Source: CAIQPS01 sp963843455 (lineage in GTDB: Bacteria > Actinomycetota > Thermoleophilia > RBG-16-64-13). Taken from it: a DNA stretch of 64,000 bases. Positions 35,467 to 44,800 of this stretch are shown piece by piece. The notes below the pieces were generated by a model. It worked only from the letters and a program-made list of their open reading frames with translations, did no database searches and had not been told where the DNA came from. The position numbers were made by a program, and so were the translations under genes. Numbering within the stretch: position 1 is the stretch's first letter; each line of letters starts with the position of its first letter. The DNA is taken from positions 248,001 to 312,000 of the forward strand of contig CAWJKE010000016.1 of NCBI GenBank assembly GCA_963843455.1, in the 5' to 3' direction.

Positions 35467-35897
35467 CAGCGAAGCCCCTGTCTTGCGCCGACGCCCGTTT
35501 CGGCCGGTGGCGTGTCATCGATGTCGGACTGGATGGCCCCCACCAGCTCGTCGGTGGGCATACCGGCGGCCAGCGTGGCCGTGAGGACCACGGGACCGTG
35601 GAGCTGCGCGGCGCGGAACGCCGCCCGCAGCGCCCCAAACACCTCGTCTTCGCTTCCCCACATCAGCGTGCTCAGGTTGCCCACCCGCACCGTGCATCCC
35701 GCCGCCCGCGCCGCGTGTATCGAGGCCTGCACCGGCACATCGATATCGGGCTGCCGTAGTGGGTACACCGAGAACTGGCAACCCACTACGCTCTCGTCCC
35801 GGTAGCCGGCGCCTTTGTGCGAGGCGCCGCCCCCACCGAGGCCGGCGGTCTGACCCGCAAGGCCGCCCGCGCTCTTGTCGCCCTCTCCATCGATCAT
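35466..35897 (-). CDS. ykoF: YkoF-like thiamine/HMP-binding protein, single domain
   Basis: 143 residues: a Gly-rich, probably disordered 35-residue N-terminus and one ferredoxin-like domain (VVGCQFSVYPL to VLTATLAAG). Characterised YkoF has two such tandem domains; this one would need to pair as a dimer. It sits first among the transporter genes and overlaps thiN by 4 bp and ykoE by 1 bp. Confidence 0.75.
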   Translation of the reverse strand: MIDGEGDKSAGGLAGQTAGLGGGGASHKGAGYRDESVVGCQFSVYPLRQPDIDVPVQASIHAARAAGCTVRVGNLSTLMWGSEDEVFGALRAAFRAAQLHGPVVLTATLAAGMPTDELVGAIQSDIDDTPPAETGVGARQGLR

Positions 35898-36550
35898 CGC
35901 TGGACCACCTCTTCCGGTTCGTAGTAGTGGATAAGGAGCAGGGCTCCCGATCCGTGGGTCACTCGGGCGCGGTCGCCCGTCATCTCGTTGCTCACCCCTC
36001 GCGTCTGCCCCTGGAGCAGAGGCTCGCTGTGAAGCGCGTAGAGCAGGCCCTCGGTGCGGACGTCCTCGACGACGGAGGTCAGCGGAAGAAGGGACACGAC
36101 GTCGCCCCGCCGGCCCGCAACGGCACTGTCCCCCTTCACAAGAAAGACCTCGTGGTGCTCGTCAACCAGCGTGACGCGGATCGGAGCAAGCCACGTCGCG
36201 GTGAGCAGCACCAGGTTGCCCAGAAGGTGGTCCAGCCGGGGGCCCCCCAGCCCGTTGAAGACGGTAACGTCTGTGGCACCCCTGCCGACGGCAGCCCGGA
36301 GCGCCGCCTCGGTGTCGGTCTCATCCTTGGCGGTCGGCAGCGACAGAACTTCCACGCCCCGGGACCTCAGATCCTGGAGGACGGCGGGAGAGATGGAGTC
36401 GAGGTCGCCCACGAGCAGAGAGGGCAGCAGGCCGATCCGCGCAAGCGCATCGGCGCCCCCATCGGCGGCCACAAGCAGATCGGTAGTCTCGAGCCGGGCC
36501 CTATCCAGTTCGCCGGCCGGGTGCGACCCGGCTACAACGACGGCATGCAA
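35894..36550 (-). CDS. thiN: Thiamine pyrophosphokinase
   Basis: 218 residues. It makes thiamine diphosphate from thiamine and ATP. Motifs: AADGGADALAR, VGDLDSIS, TAKDETDTEAALR and GGPRLDHLLGNL (catalytic Asp cluster). Start is TTG at 36550 (an ATG 4 bases later is out of frame); GGGAG lies about 10 bases upstream inside a hairpin. First gene under the TPP riboswitch. Confidence 0.92.
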   Translation of the reverse strand: MHAVVVAGSHPAGELDRARLETTDLLVAADGGADALARIGLLPSLLVGDLDSISPAVLQDLRSRGVEVLSLPTAKDETDTEAALRAAVGRGATDVTVFNGLGGPRLDHLLGNLVLLTATWLAPIRVTLVDEHHEVFLVKGDSAVAGRRGDVVSLLPLTSVVEDVRTEGLLYALHSEPLLQGQTRGVSNEMTGDRARVTHGSGALLLIHYYEPEEVVQR

Positions 36551-36555
36551 CTAAA

Positions 36556-36582
36556 CGCACTCCCTTTCGGGCGGGAGGGCGC
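36556..36582 (-). promoter_or_regulatory. Shine-Dalgarno-sequestering hairpin before thiN
   Basis: CTCCC pairs with GGGAG (the thiN ribosome-binding site) across an 8-base loop, with further GCGC/TGCG pairing outside. This is the likely expression platform by which the TPP aptamer turns off translation. No terminator with T-tract is seen between aptamer and gene. Confidence 0.55.
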
Positions 36583-36640
36583 GGGCTGCTCGAGCGATTC
36601 GTGCACCGCGAGGCGGCGTAAGATCGGGTGGATCACCGTT

Positions 36641-36722
36641 TACTTCCCTTCGCTGGCATTACCCAGATCAGGTTCGTAGGGTCTGTGGCCGGGCCACACT
36701 CTCAGCTGCGCGCTCCCCTAGC
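36641..36722 (-). promoter_or_regulatory. TPP (THI-box) riboswitch
   Basis: On the minus strand the aptamer core is recognisable: GGGGAGC at the 5' end, CTGAGA, a variable GC stem, ACCC, GAACCTGATCTGGGTAATG and CCAGCGAAGGGAAG. It is followed by thiN and ykoF-ykoE-ykoD-ykoC, all thiamine salvage genes, so the assignment is mutually supporting. It senses thiamine diphosphate. Confidence 0.96.
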
Positions 36723-36744
36723 AAGGTATGTCTAAGACGGGCCG

Positions 36745-36750
36745 ATTATA
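36745..36750 (-). promoter_or_regulatory. -10 box (TATAAT) for the thiamine operon
   Basis: Exact TATAAT on the minus strand about 23 bases before the riboswitch 5' end, a fitting distance for the transcription start. The -35 region is not convincing. Confidence 0.55.
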
Positions 36751-36817
36751 GCATCGGGACCCTTTGCCCGCGCGCAAAACATGACCGTTGCACTCACCAT
36801 CGAAACAGTGCCAGGTG

Positions 36818-36823
36818 TATAAT
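36818..36823 (+). promoter_or_regulatory. -10 box (TATAAT) for the por operon
   Basis: Exact TATAAT preceded by GTG on the plus strand, 128 bases before the porG start; no good -35 at 17 bases. The transcript would have a leader of about 120 bases with a small hairpin (CGGGTC...GACCCG, about 36840-36855) and no recognised riboswitch. Confidence 0.45.
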
Positions 36824-36950
36824 GCGGTACCGTTCTTGCCGGGTCTTGGGGACCCGAGCATGTGCCGGCTTTGGGGGGATTCATTTCCAGGGAAGCCAGA
36901 GAAGGAGCCTGCGTGTTTGCCATGGCCAAAACACGGCGGAGGATGTCAGC

Positions 36951-37571
36951 ATGACAGTCGTCCTTGATCCGGACACGATGCCGGCTCCGCCTGCAGCAGA
37001 ACCGAAGCTCACCGAGATCAGGTGGCACGCCCGCGGTGGCCAGGGAGCCGTCACCGCCGCAAAGATGGTGGCAGAGTTGGCGCTCGGCCAGGGCAAGTAC
37101 TTCCAGGCCTTCCCCGAGTACGGACCGGAGAGGTCCGGGGCGCCTATCGTGGCCTTCACCCGGGTCAGTGACGAGCCCATCCAACTCTACTGCGGCATCG
37201 AGCACCCGCAGATCGTGGTAGTGCTCGACCCGTCCCTGCTGGGCGCCACGAACGTGACCAAAGGCGCCCCCGAGGACGCGATAGTCCTTGTGAACACGGA
37301 GATGACGCCGGCCGAGTTGCGAGAGCTATACGGCCTCAAAGGCGGCCGCCTCTTCACCATTGCGGCGACGCGCATTGCGATGGAGACGATCAAGCGCCCC
37401 ATCCCGAACACGCCCATGGTGGGGGCTCTCACCCGCATCACCGGCCTCTTTCCCATAGAGAAGGTGGTGGAATTCCTCCGCTACGATTTTGGCAAGAAGT
37501 TCCCTCCGAAGGTCGTAGAGGGCAACATCCTGGCCATCACACGCAGCTATGAGGAGGTCCAGGGGGAATGA
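36951..37571 (+). CDS. porG: Pyruvate:ferredoxin oxidoreductase gamma subunit
   Basis: 206 residues. Gamma domain of the 2-oxoacid:ferredoxin oxidoreductase family: IRWHARGGQGAVTAAKMVAE, FPEYGPERSGAPIVAFTR and ATRIAMETIKRPIPNTPMVG. GGAGG lies upstream of the ATG at 36951. First gene of a six-gene run; overlaps porD by 4 bp. Confidence 0.94.
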   Translation: MTVVLDPDTMPAPPAAEPKLTEIRWHARGGQGAVTAAKMVAELALGQGKYFQAFPEYGPERSGAPIVAFTRVSDEPIQLYCGIEHPQIVVVLDPSLLGATNVTKGAPEDAIVLVNTEMTPAELRELYGLKGGRLFTIAATRIAMETIKRPIPNTPMVGALTRITGLFPIEKVVEFLRYDFGKKFPPKVVEGNILAITRSYEEVQGE

Positions 37572-37891
37572 GTGCCATTGACAAGCCCCGCTGGGACGTG
37601 GACGACATCGCCACCTGGGGTCCCGATAAGCATCAGCTCGGGGCGACCATCCCCTGCGCCGGCAATTCCGACGAGTTCGAGACCGGCGGATGGCGCTCGC
37701 TGACGCCCTTCATCGACCAGGCCGCGTGCACGGGCTGCATGCTCTGCTATTTCTACTGCCCCGACGCCTCGATCATCATCGAGAACGGCAAAGCGGCGGG
37801 CATCGACCTAAAACACTGCAAGGGCTGCGGCATCTGCGCCAAGGAATGCCCCGAACATGCCATCGCCATGAAGACCGAGGACGAGGAGTAG
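37568..37891 (+). CDS. porD: Pyruvate:ferredoxin oxidoreductase delta subunit (2x[4Fe-4S])
   Basis: 107 residues with two ferredoxin motifs, CTGCMLCYFYCP and CKGCGICAKECP, and the delta-type lead FETGGWRSLTPFIDQ. It relays electrons from the TPP site. Confidence 0.94.
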   Translation: MSAIDKPRWDVDDIATWGPDKHQLGATIPCAGNSDEFETGGWRSLTPFIDQAACTGCMLCYFYCPDASIIIENGKAAGIDLKHCKGCGICAKECPEHAIAMKTEDEE

Positions 37892-37895
37892 CCGC

Positions 37896-39098
37896 ATGGC
37901 CGGTCAGGATGTGACTACTCTCGCGGTAACGGGCAACGAAGCCGTGGCTGAGGCCATGCGTCAGATCAACCCGGACGTGGTGTGCGCCTACCCGATCACC
38001 CCCCAGACCGAGGTGGTCCAGCTCTACGCGCAGATGGTGGCCGACGGGACGGTGGACACCGAGTTCGTCACGGTCGAATCGGAGCACTCCGCGATGAGCG
38101 CCGCCATCGGGTCGGCCGCGGGCGGGGCGCGCACCATGACCGCCACCTCGTCCCAGGGTTTCGCCCTCATGTGGGAACTGCTGTACGTGGCGGCCAGCTA
38201 CCGCCTTCCCATCGTCATGACCACGGTCAACCGGGCCCTCTCCGGCCCCATCAACATCCACTGCGATCACAGCGACACCATGGGCGGTCGGGACACCGGC
38301 TGGATCCAGATCTACGGCGAGGACCACCAGCAGGCCTACGACAACTGCCTGCAGTCGGTCCGCATCGCGGAGCACATGGACGTGCGCACTCCCGCCATGC
38401 ACATGTACGACGGCTACGTCATCAGCGGGGCCATCGGTCCTCTGGTGATTCTCGAAGACGAGAAGGTCCGCGACTTCATCGGTCCCTACCACGCCGTCAA
38501 CCCCATGCTCGACGTCAAGAACCCGGTCACAGTGGGCCCCTTCGACGGCCTTCACGGCTGGTACTTCGAGCACAAGGTCGCGCAGAACCGGGCGATGGAC
38601 AGAGCCTTCGACGTGATCGCCGACGTGGCCGACGAGTACGCCGAGTTGACCGGCCGCCACTACGGCCTGCTCGATCCCTACCGCCTCGACGACGCTGAGA
38701 TAGCCATCGTCGTGGTCGGCTCCACCGCGGGCACCACCCGCATGGTGGTCGACAAGCTGCGGGCGCGGGGCGTCAAGGCCGGCATGGTCCGGGTCCGGGT
38801 GTTCCGCCCCTTCCCCCACGCCGCCTACGCAAAGGCGCTCGAGCACGTCAAGGTCGTCGGCGTCATGGACCGGGCCGACTCCTTCGGCGCTCAAGGGGGC
38901 CCTATCTTCCTCGAGATCCGGGCGGCTCTCTACGAAAACGACCCCCGGCCGCAGATACTCCCCTTCATTTACGGACTTGGCGGGCGCGACATCTTCCCCG
39001 ACAACATCGAGCAGGCGTTCGCGGTGCTCGAAGAGACGGCGCGGAGCGGAAAACGGGCTTCGACGGCCCGCCGCTACCTGAACCTGCGCGAAGACTGA
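37896..39098 (+). CDS. porA: Pyruvate:ferredoxin oxidoreductase alpha subunit
   Basis: 400 residues. TPP pyrimidine-binding domain with TGNEAVAEAMRQINPDVVCA, YPITPQTEVVQ, VESEHSAMSAAIGSAAGGAR and TATSSQGFALMWE, then the transketolase C-terminal-like domain (VVVGSTAGTTRMVVDKLRARG). Complete. The separate beta subunit expected next is absent as a gene and is found fused three genes downstream. Confidence 0.95.
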   Translation: MAGQDVTTLAVTGNEAVAEAMRQINPDVVCAYPITPQTEVVQLYAQMVADGTVDTEFVTVESEHSAMSAAIGSAAGGARTMTATSSQGFALMWELLYVAASYRLPIVMTTVNRALSGPINIHCDHSDTMGGRDTGWIQIYGEDHQQAYDNCLQSVRIAEHMDVRTPAMHMYDGYVISGAIGPLVILEDEKVRDFIGPYHAVNPMLDVKNPVTVGPFDGLHGWYFEHKVAQNRAMDRAFDVIADVADEYAELTGRHYGLLDPYRLDDAEIAIVVVGSTAGTTRMVVDKLRARGVKAGMVRVRVFRPFPHAAYAKALEHVKVVGVMDRADSFGAQGGPIFLEIRAALYENDPRPQILPFIYGLGGRDIFPDNIEQAFAVLEETARSGKRASTARRYLNLRED

Positions 39099-39108
39099 GG
39101 TAGCTGGA

Positions 39109-39960
39109 ATGGCAGATAACGGAAGCGGAAACGGCAAGCGGCCGCAGGGCCCAGACGCGAACGGCCCCGAACCGAGGGGTTCGGCGCTGTACGAGATCAT
39201 AAAGGGCATCGACTTCGAACGAAGGCAGTTGCTCGGCAAGCCCCGAGCGGCCGGACTCCTCGGCCTGACCGAGGGGCCACACGGCGGGCACAAGTGCTAC
39301 GCGTGCACGCTCTGCGAGCGGATCTGCCCGGTGGACGCCATCGAGCTCGAGTACTGTCCCGAGTTCCCCGAGGAGCCCTTTGACATCGATGCAGCCCGCA
39401 ACGCCGCTTTGACGTCGCTGCCGGGTGAGAGCTGCGGGGCGGCCTCGGCCTGTGTCATGGGCGAGAGGCCGGCGACCCTTCTGGCGCCGATCGACACGAA
39501 GGTGCTCGACCCGGTCATCGCCGGCATCCGATCCGGCTCCGGCCTTATCGAGGCGATGCACGCCACCCAGGAGGCCTACGGCTATCTGCCCAGGCTCGCC
39601 CTCGAGGTGATCGCCGACGAGATGCACCTCGATTTCTCCCGCGTCTATGGCGTGGCCAGCTTCTACAGTCAGTTCCGGCTCAAGCCCGTGGGCAAGTATG
39701 TCATCGACGTCTGCATGGGCACCGCCTGCCACGTGGCCGGCGCGCCCCTGGTCCTGGAGGCCTTCAGCCAGGAACTCGAAATCCCCGTGGGCGACACCAC
39801 CGCTGACGGTCTCTTCACCCTGCAGACGGTCAACTGCGTCGGCGCCTGCGCGCTGGCCCCGGTCGTCCGCCTCGGCGACGACGAGACCTTCGGCCGCATG
39901 GGTCCCAACGAGGCCCGGCGGTTGGTACGCAGGTTGCGCAAACAGGAGGCGGCGGTATGA
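39109..39960 (+). CDS. NuoE/HydC-like [2Fe-2S] subunit with an extra N-terminal [4Fe-4S] motif
   Basis: 283 residues. Residues 63-74 (CYACTLCERICP) add a ferredoxin-type cluster not present in ordinary NuoE. From about residue 130 the NuoE fold follows: MHATQEAYGYLPRLALEVIA, then the [2Fe-2S] ligands CMGTACHVAG and CVGACALAP. It overlaps the NuoF-like gene by 4 bp. Such subunits feed NAD-reducing complexes and electron-bifurcating hydrogenases; here the partner is a Por. Confidence 0.88.
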   Translation: MADNGSGNGKRPQGPDANGPEPRGSALYEIIKGIDFERRQLLGKPRAAGLLGLTEGPHGGHKCYACTLCERICPVDAIELEYCPEFPEEPFDIDAARNAALTSLPGESCGAASACVMGERPATLLAPIDTKVLDPVIAGIRSGSGLIEAMHATQEAYGYLPRLALEVIADEMHLDFSRVYGVASFYSQFRLKPVGKYVIDVCMGTACHVAGAPLVLEAFSQELEIPVGDTTADGLFTLQTVNCVGACALAPVVRLGDDETFGRMGPNEARRLVRRLRKQEAAV

Positions 39961-41894
39961 GCGCCCCCCAGGCGACTCCGAACAGCCACCTGTCCCCCAG
40001 CATCGCGGCGGCGCTGCAGGTCGTGATCGATGCCGGTTCCGGCGCCTATCTGGCCGATGATGCCCGCAGCGAGATCCGCATCTGCGCCGGCACCGCGTGT
40101 CATGCCTCCGGGCGCGTCGCACTGAAGAAGGCCGTCGACGCGGCGCTCGCCGAACGTGGACTGGCGGGTCAGGTCGCCGTCATCGAGACCGGCTGCCACG
40201 GGTTCTGCGAGCAGGGCCCCATCATGGTGCTGCGGCCCCAGGGCATCTTCTATCCTCGGGTGCATCCGAAGGACGTCCCCGAGATCATCGACACCAGCGT
40301 GGTGGGCGACGGCATCGTGGAACGCCTCCTCTACAAGCATCCCGAGACCGGCGAGTCTCTGGCGCTCGAGCGGGAGATCCCGTTCTACGCGTTGCAGACC
40401 CGAGTGGTCCTGGGCCTCAACGGCAAGGTGGATCCCTTCTCGCTCGACGATTACCTCGCCCACGGCGGATACACCGCTCTGGCCAAGGTTCTTTCCGACG
40501 GCGACCCGGTCGCCATCATCGACGAGATCGAACGGAGCGGGCTGCGCGGCCGCGGAGGGGCGGGCTTCCCGACCGGCAAGAAATGGCGGGCTTCCCGCCG
40601 CAATCCCGGCGACGTCCACTACATCATCTGCAATGCCGACGAGGGCGACCCGGGGGCCTTCATGGACCGCTCGGTGCTCGAAGGCAACCCGCACAGCGTC
40701 ATCGAGGGGATGATCATCGCCGCCTACGCCATCGGCGCGAACAACGGGCCGGTAGCGGGCTACGTCTACGTCCGGCACGAGTACCCGTTCGCGGTGGACC
40801 GGCTGCGCTTCGCCCTCGGGCAGGCCCGCGAGCGCGGCCTCCTGGGCGCGAACATCCTCGGCTCGGGCTTCGACTTCGACATCCGCATCAACCAGGGCGC
40901 GGGCGCCTTCGTCTGCGGCGAATCGACGGCGCTCACGCTGTCCATCGAAGGCCTGCGCGGCATGCCCAGAGGCAAGCATATCCGTACCGCTGCGCACGGA
41001 CTGTGGGGCCAACCGACCAACCTCAACAACGTCGAGAGCTACGCCAACGTGCCCTGGATCGTCAAGAACGGCGCCGACGCCTTCGCGGCCATCGGCACCG
41101 AGACCAGCAAAGGCACCAAGATCTTCTCGCTCACCGGCAAGGTGGTGAACGGAGGTCTCATCGAGGTCCCGATGGGCACCACTCTCCGCCAGGTCATCTT
41201 CGATATCGGTGGCGGCATGCTTTCCGGGCGTCACTTCAAGGCCGTCCAACTGGGCGGTCCCTCGGGCGGCTGCCTGCCGGCGTCGCTGCTCGACGAGCCG
41301 ATCGACTTCGAAAGCCTCTTGGCGGCCGGGTCGATGATGGGCTCGGGCGGCATGGTGGTCGTCGACGACACCACCTGCATGGTCGATTTCGCCAAGTTCT
41401 TCCTCAAGTTCACCGCCGAGGAGAGCTGCGGCAAGTGTGTGCCCTGCCGGGTGGGTGCCACCCGGATGCTCGAGATCCTCGAGCGGATCTGCGCCGGGCA
41501 GGCGACGATGGACGACATCGACCTACTGGAAGCGCTCGCGGAGGACGTGGTCGAAGGATCGCTCTGCGCCCTCGGCGGCAGCGCTCCCAACCCTGTCCTG
41601 TCCACGCTGCGTTACTTCAGGGATGAGGTCATGGCCCACGTGGAGGAGCATCGCTGCCCCGCCGGGGTCTGCCGTGCTCTGATCCGCTACCGGATCGACG
41701 AGGAGGCCTGCACCGGGTGCCGGGCCTGCATATCCGCCTGCCCGAGCAGCGCTGTGACCGGCGAGCGCAAGCAGGTGCACGTAATAGATCAGAAGCTCTG
41801 CATCAAGTGCGACGCGTGTCGCCAGGCATGCAGGTTCGACGCCGTAAGGGTGGACACGGGAGTGCTCACGCCGGCCGGAAGGAGGCGGAGATGA
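39957..41894 (+). CDS. NuoF/HydB-like NAD(H)-binding flavoprotein subunit
   Basis: 645 residues. N-terminal thioredoxin-like [2Fe-2S] domain (CAGTACHASG at 43-52, CHGFC near 80), then the NuoF core: FMN/NAD site GRGGAGFPTGKKW, CNADEGDPGAFMDRSVLEGN and the [4Fe-4S] motif ESCGKCVPCRVG. Two C-terminal ferredoxin clusters follow (CTGCRACISACP, CIKCDACRQAC). This is the layout of the beta subunit of bifurcating [FeFe] hydrogenases rather than of plain NuoF. It overlaps the next gene by 4 bp. Confidence 0.9.
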   Translation: MSAPQATPNSHLSPSIAAALQVVIDAGSGAYLADDARSEIRICAGTACHASGRVALKKAVDAALAERGLAGQVAVIETGCHGFCEQGPIMVLRPQGIFYPRVHPKDVPEIIDTSVVGDGIVERLLYKHPETGESLALEREIPFYALQTRVVLGLNGKVDPFSLDDYLAHGGYTALAKVLSDGDPVAIIDEIERSGLRGRGGAGFPTGKKWRASRRNPGDVHYIICNADEGDPGAFMDRSVLEGNPHSVIEGMIIAAYAIGANNGPVAGYVYVRHEYPFAVDRLRFALGQARERGLLGANILGSGFDFDIRINQGAGAFVCGESTALTLSIEGLRGMPRGKHIRTAAHGLWGQPTNLNNVESYANVPWIVKNGADAFAAIGTETSKGTKIFSLTGKVVNGGLIEVPMGTTLRQVIFDIGGGMLSGRHFKAVQLGGPSGGCLPASLLDEPIDFESLLAAGSMMGSGGMVVVDDTTCMVDFAKFFLKFTAEESCGKCVPCRVGATRMLEILERICAGQATMDDIDLLEALAEDVVEGSLCALGGSAPNPVLSTLRYFRDEVMAHVEEHRCPAGVCRALIRYRIDEEACTGCRACISACPSSAVTGERKQVHVIDQKLCIKCDACRQACRFDAVRVDTGVLTPAGRRRR

Positions 41895-44800
41895 GCGCCC
41901 CGAAACAGAAGACAGTGACCGCGACCGCGGGTGCCGCAGCGGCGGCGGCCGTGACCGAACGGGCCGTGACCGTCACCATCAACGGCGCGCAGTTCGTCGC
42001 CGCCGAGGGCGAGACGGTCCTCGACGTCGCTCGCAGGGAAGGGGTCGACATCCCGGCCCTCTGCAGTCTTGAGGGCAGCGCGGCCTGGGGTGGCTGCCGT
42101 CTGTGCCTAGTCGAAGTCGCGGGAGTGGACAAACTCCAGGCGGCCTGCACCACCTGGGTCGCCGACGGCCTGTCTGTTCAGACCGAGACGCCCCGTGTGC
42201 GGGCGCGCCGCGAGAGCTACTTGCGGATGTACCTGTCCGATCACAACGCGTACTGCGAAGCTCCCTGCACCCACGCCTGCCCCACGCATGTGGATATCCC
42301 CGGGTATCTGGCGGCGCTTGCCGCCGGAGACGCGGCTGGAGCGGCGGCCCTGGTACGCGAGGAGTTGCCGTTTCCCGGCATTCTGGGACGGGTCTGCCCG
42401 CGCTACTGCGAGCCGGTGTGCCGGCGCGGGGATGTGGACGAGCCCATCGCTATCTGTGCGCTGCACCGGGCCGCCGCCGATCACTCCAAGACCGGACTCG
42501 CGCGTGGCGCCTCGAGCGGCAAGCGGGTCGCGGTGGTGGGCGCCGGGCCGGCGGGACTGTCCTCGGCCTGGTTCCTCGTCGGACGGGGGCATCAAGTCAC
42601 TATGTACGATGCCGAGGCCCAGGCCGGCGGCTCGCTGCGCTACCTCATCCCCGAGTTCCGCCTGCCAGGAGAGGTGCTCGACGCCGAACTTCAGCCCCTT
42701 TGGGACGCCGGCGTGCGCTTCGTCGGCGATTCGAAGTTGCACTACGAGACCGACCCGCAGGGCCTCTTCGATGCGGGGTTCGATGCGGTCGTCTTGAGCA
42801 CCGGGGCGAAGACCTCGGGCGCCAAGAAGCACGCGCTGAACGAACACCACCTGGATGCCCATGACTTCCTGAGGCAGCAACGCGACGGGCAGCGGACCCG
42901 ACTCGCCGGCAAGGTGGTCGTCATCGGCGACGGCATGACCGCGGTCGACGCCGCCCGCACGGCACTGCGCTCGGGCGCCGACACCGTGACCGTCATCACC
43001 CGCTACAGTTCCGACACCATGCCCGCCGACGCCCGCGAGGTCGCGGCGGCCCGGGAGGAGGGTGTCTCCTTCGAGTTCGAAGCGCCGGCCGAGCGGCTTG
43101 TCGCCGAGAAGCTCGGCGCCGAGACCGGCACCACAGTCATCACCGCCTCCGAGCACGGAGGCAGCGGCACGCCTCTCAAGGTCGGCGGCGGCGTTCTGCA
43201 CGCCAACCAGTACACGGGCCGCACTTCGCAGAATGGCCTGTTCGTCGCCGGAGATGCACTGGGCGGCCCGCACTCGGTCATCCATGCGGTGGCGAGCGGC
43301 AAGCGCGCCGCACTGGCCATCGACGCCTGGCTGCACGGCGAAGATCTGGCCGCGCTCGAGGAGGGGCTGTCGGCCTACTCGAGCCTTCCTTACCTCGAGC
43401 AGCTCAAGCAGGCCGAGAACCTGAGTAATGTCGCTGGCAGGCTTGCCGAGCGCGACCCGGTTTGGCTCAAAATGGGCGCGGGCGCCGAGCCGGAGGCTCG
43501 GCCCGTGATGCCGAAGGCATCCAAGTCCAAACGACTGGCGGGCCTCGATGTGGAAGTCGAGAAGGGCTACAGCCTGGCCGCCGCCCAAGCGGAGGCGAAG
43601 CGTTGCCTGCAGTGCGAGTGCCCCACTCTTGGCAACTGCGACCTCCAGCGCCTCGGCGTCGAATACGGCATCACCACCAACGACCTGGTCAAGAGGGGCA
43701 GCCGCGTCCGCGCGGTGGAGTCCCAACTGGACCATCCCTTCATCCGGCGCGACATGGAGCGCTGTATCGCGTGCGGGCGTTGCGTTCGGGTCTGCCGCGA
43801 CGTGGCAGGCCCGGCATGCTACGACTTCACCGGTCGAGGCTTTACCATCAATGTCGACACGCCGTACGGTGAGGCCCTGCAGTTGGCGGACTGCATCAGT
43901 TGCGGCCGCTGCGTCACCACCTGTCCGACCGGCGCCCTCACATTTAACGAGCGCACGCTGAGCTCGTTCAAGGTCGACGAGAGCCGGTGCATCCTCTGCC
44001 GCGAGTGCGTAAACGTCTGTCCGGTCGACGCCCTCGAGGAGACCGACCACTTCGAGCGCGCCCGCCAGAACTGGCTGCAGTTGGTCGCCCAGGGGAGCCA
44101 GTTGGCCGGCGGCCACCGCATGTGCGCAGGCTGCGGGGCTCCTGTCGTAGTACGCCAGGTCCTCATGGGCACGAGCGATCCGGTCGTGGTCAGTTCCGCC
44201 ACCGGTTGCCTCGAAGTGAGCACCACCATCTACCCCTACACCTCGTGGAAGAGCAGCTTCATCCACACTGCTTTCGAGAATTCGGCCGCCACCTTGAGCG
44301 GAGTGGAGACTGCTTACCGCGCGCTCAAGAAGAAGGGCAAGATCGACGAGAACATCAAGTTCATCGCCTTCGGCGGAGACGGCGGCACGTACGACATAGG
44401 CCTGCAGTCGCTGTCGGGCGCCATGGAGCGCGGCCACAAGATGCTGTATGTCTGCTACGACAACGGCGCGTACATGAACACCGGGTTCCAACGCTCGGGC
44501 GCGACTCCCACCGGTGCATGGACTACCACCAGCCCCGTCGGCGCCGAATCGGCCGGCAAGCTACAGCAGCGGAAAAATCTCACCGAGTTGATGATCGCGC
44601 ATGGCATCCCCTACATCGCCCAAGCCTCGCCGCACGACCCGCGCGACCTGGTGCGCAAAGCGGCAAAAGCGCTGTCCATTGACGGGCCCACCTTCCTCAA
44701 CGTGCTCGCCCCTTGTCCGCGCGGTTGGCGCTCGGACGGGGCCGAGAGCATCGATCTGGCCCGGGAGGCGGTCAACACCTGTTACTGGCCCCTGTTCGAA

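Noticed and set aside
37776..39293. Minus-strand open frame opposite porA
   Set aside because: Mirror of the porA codon pattern; no recognisable domain and porA is clearly real.
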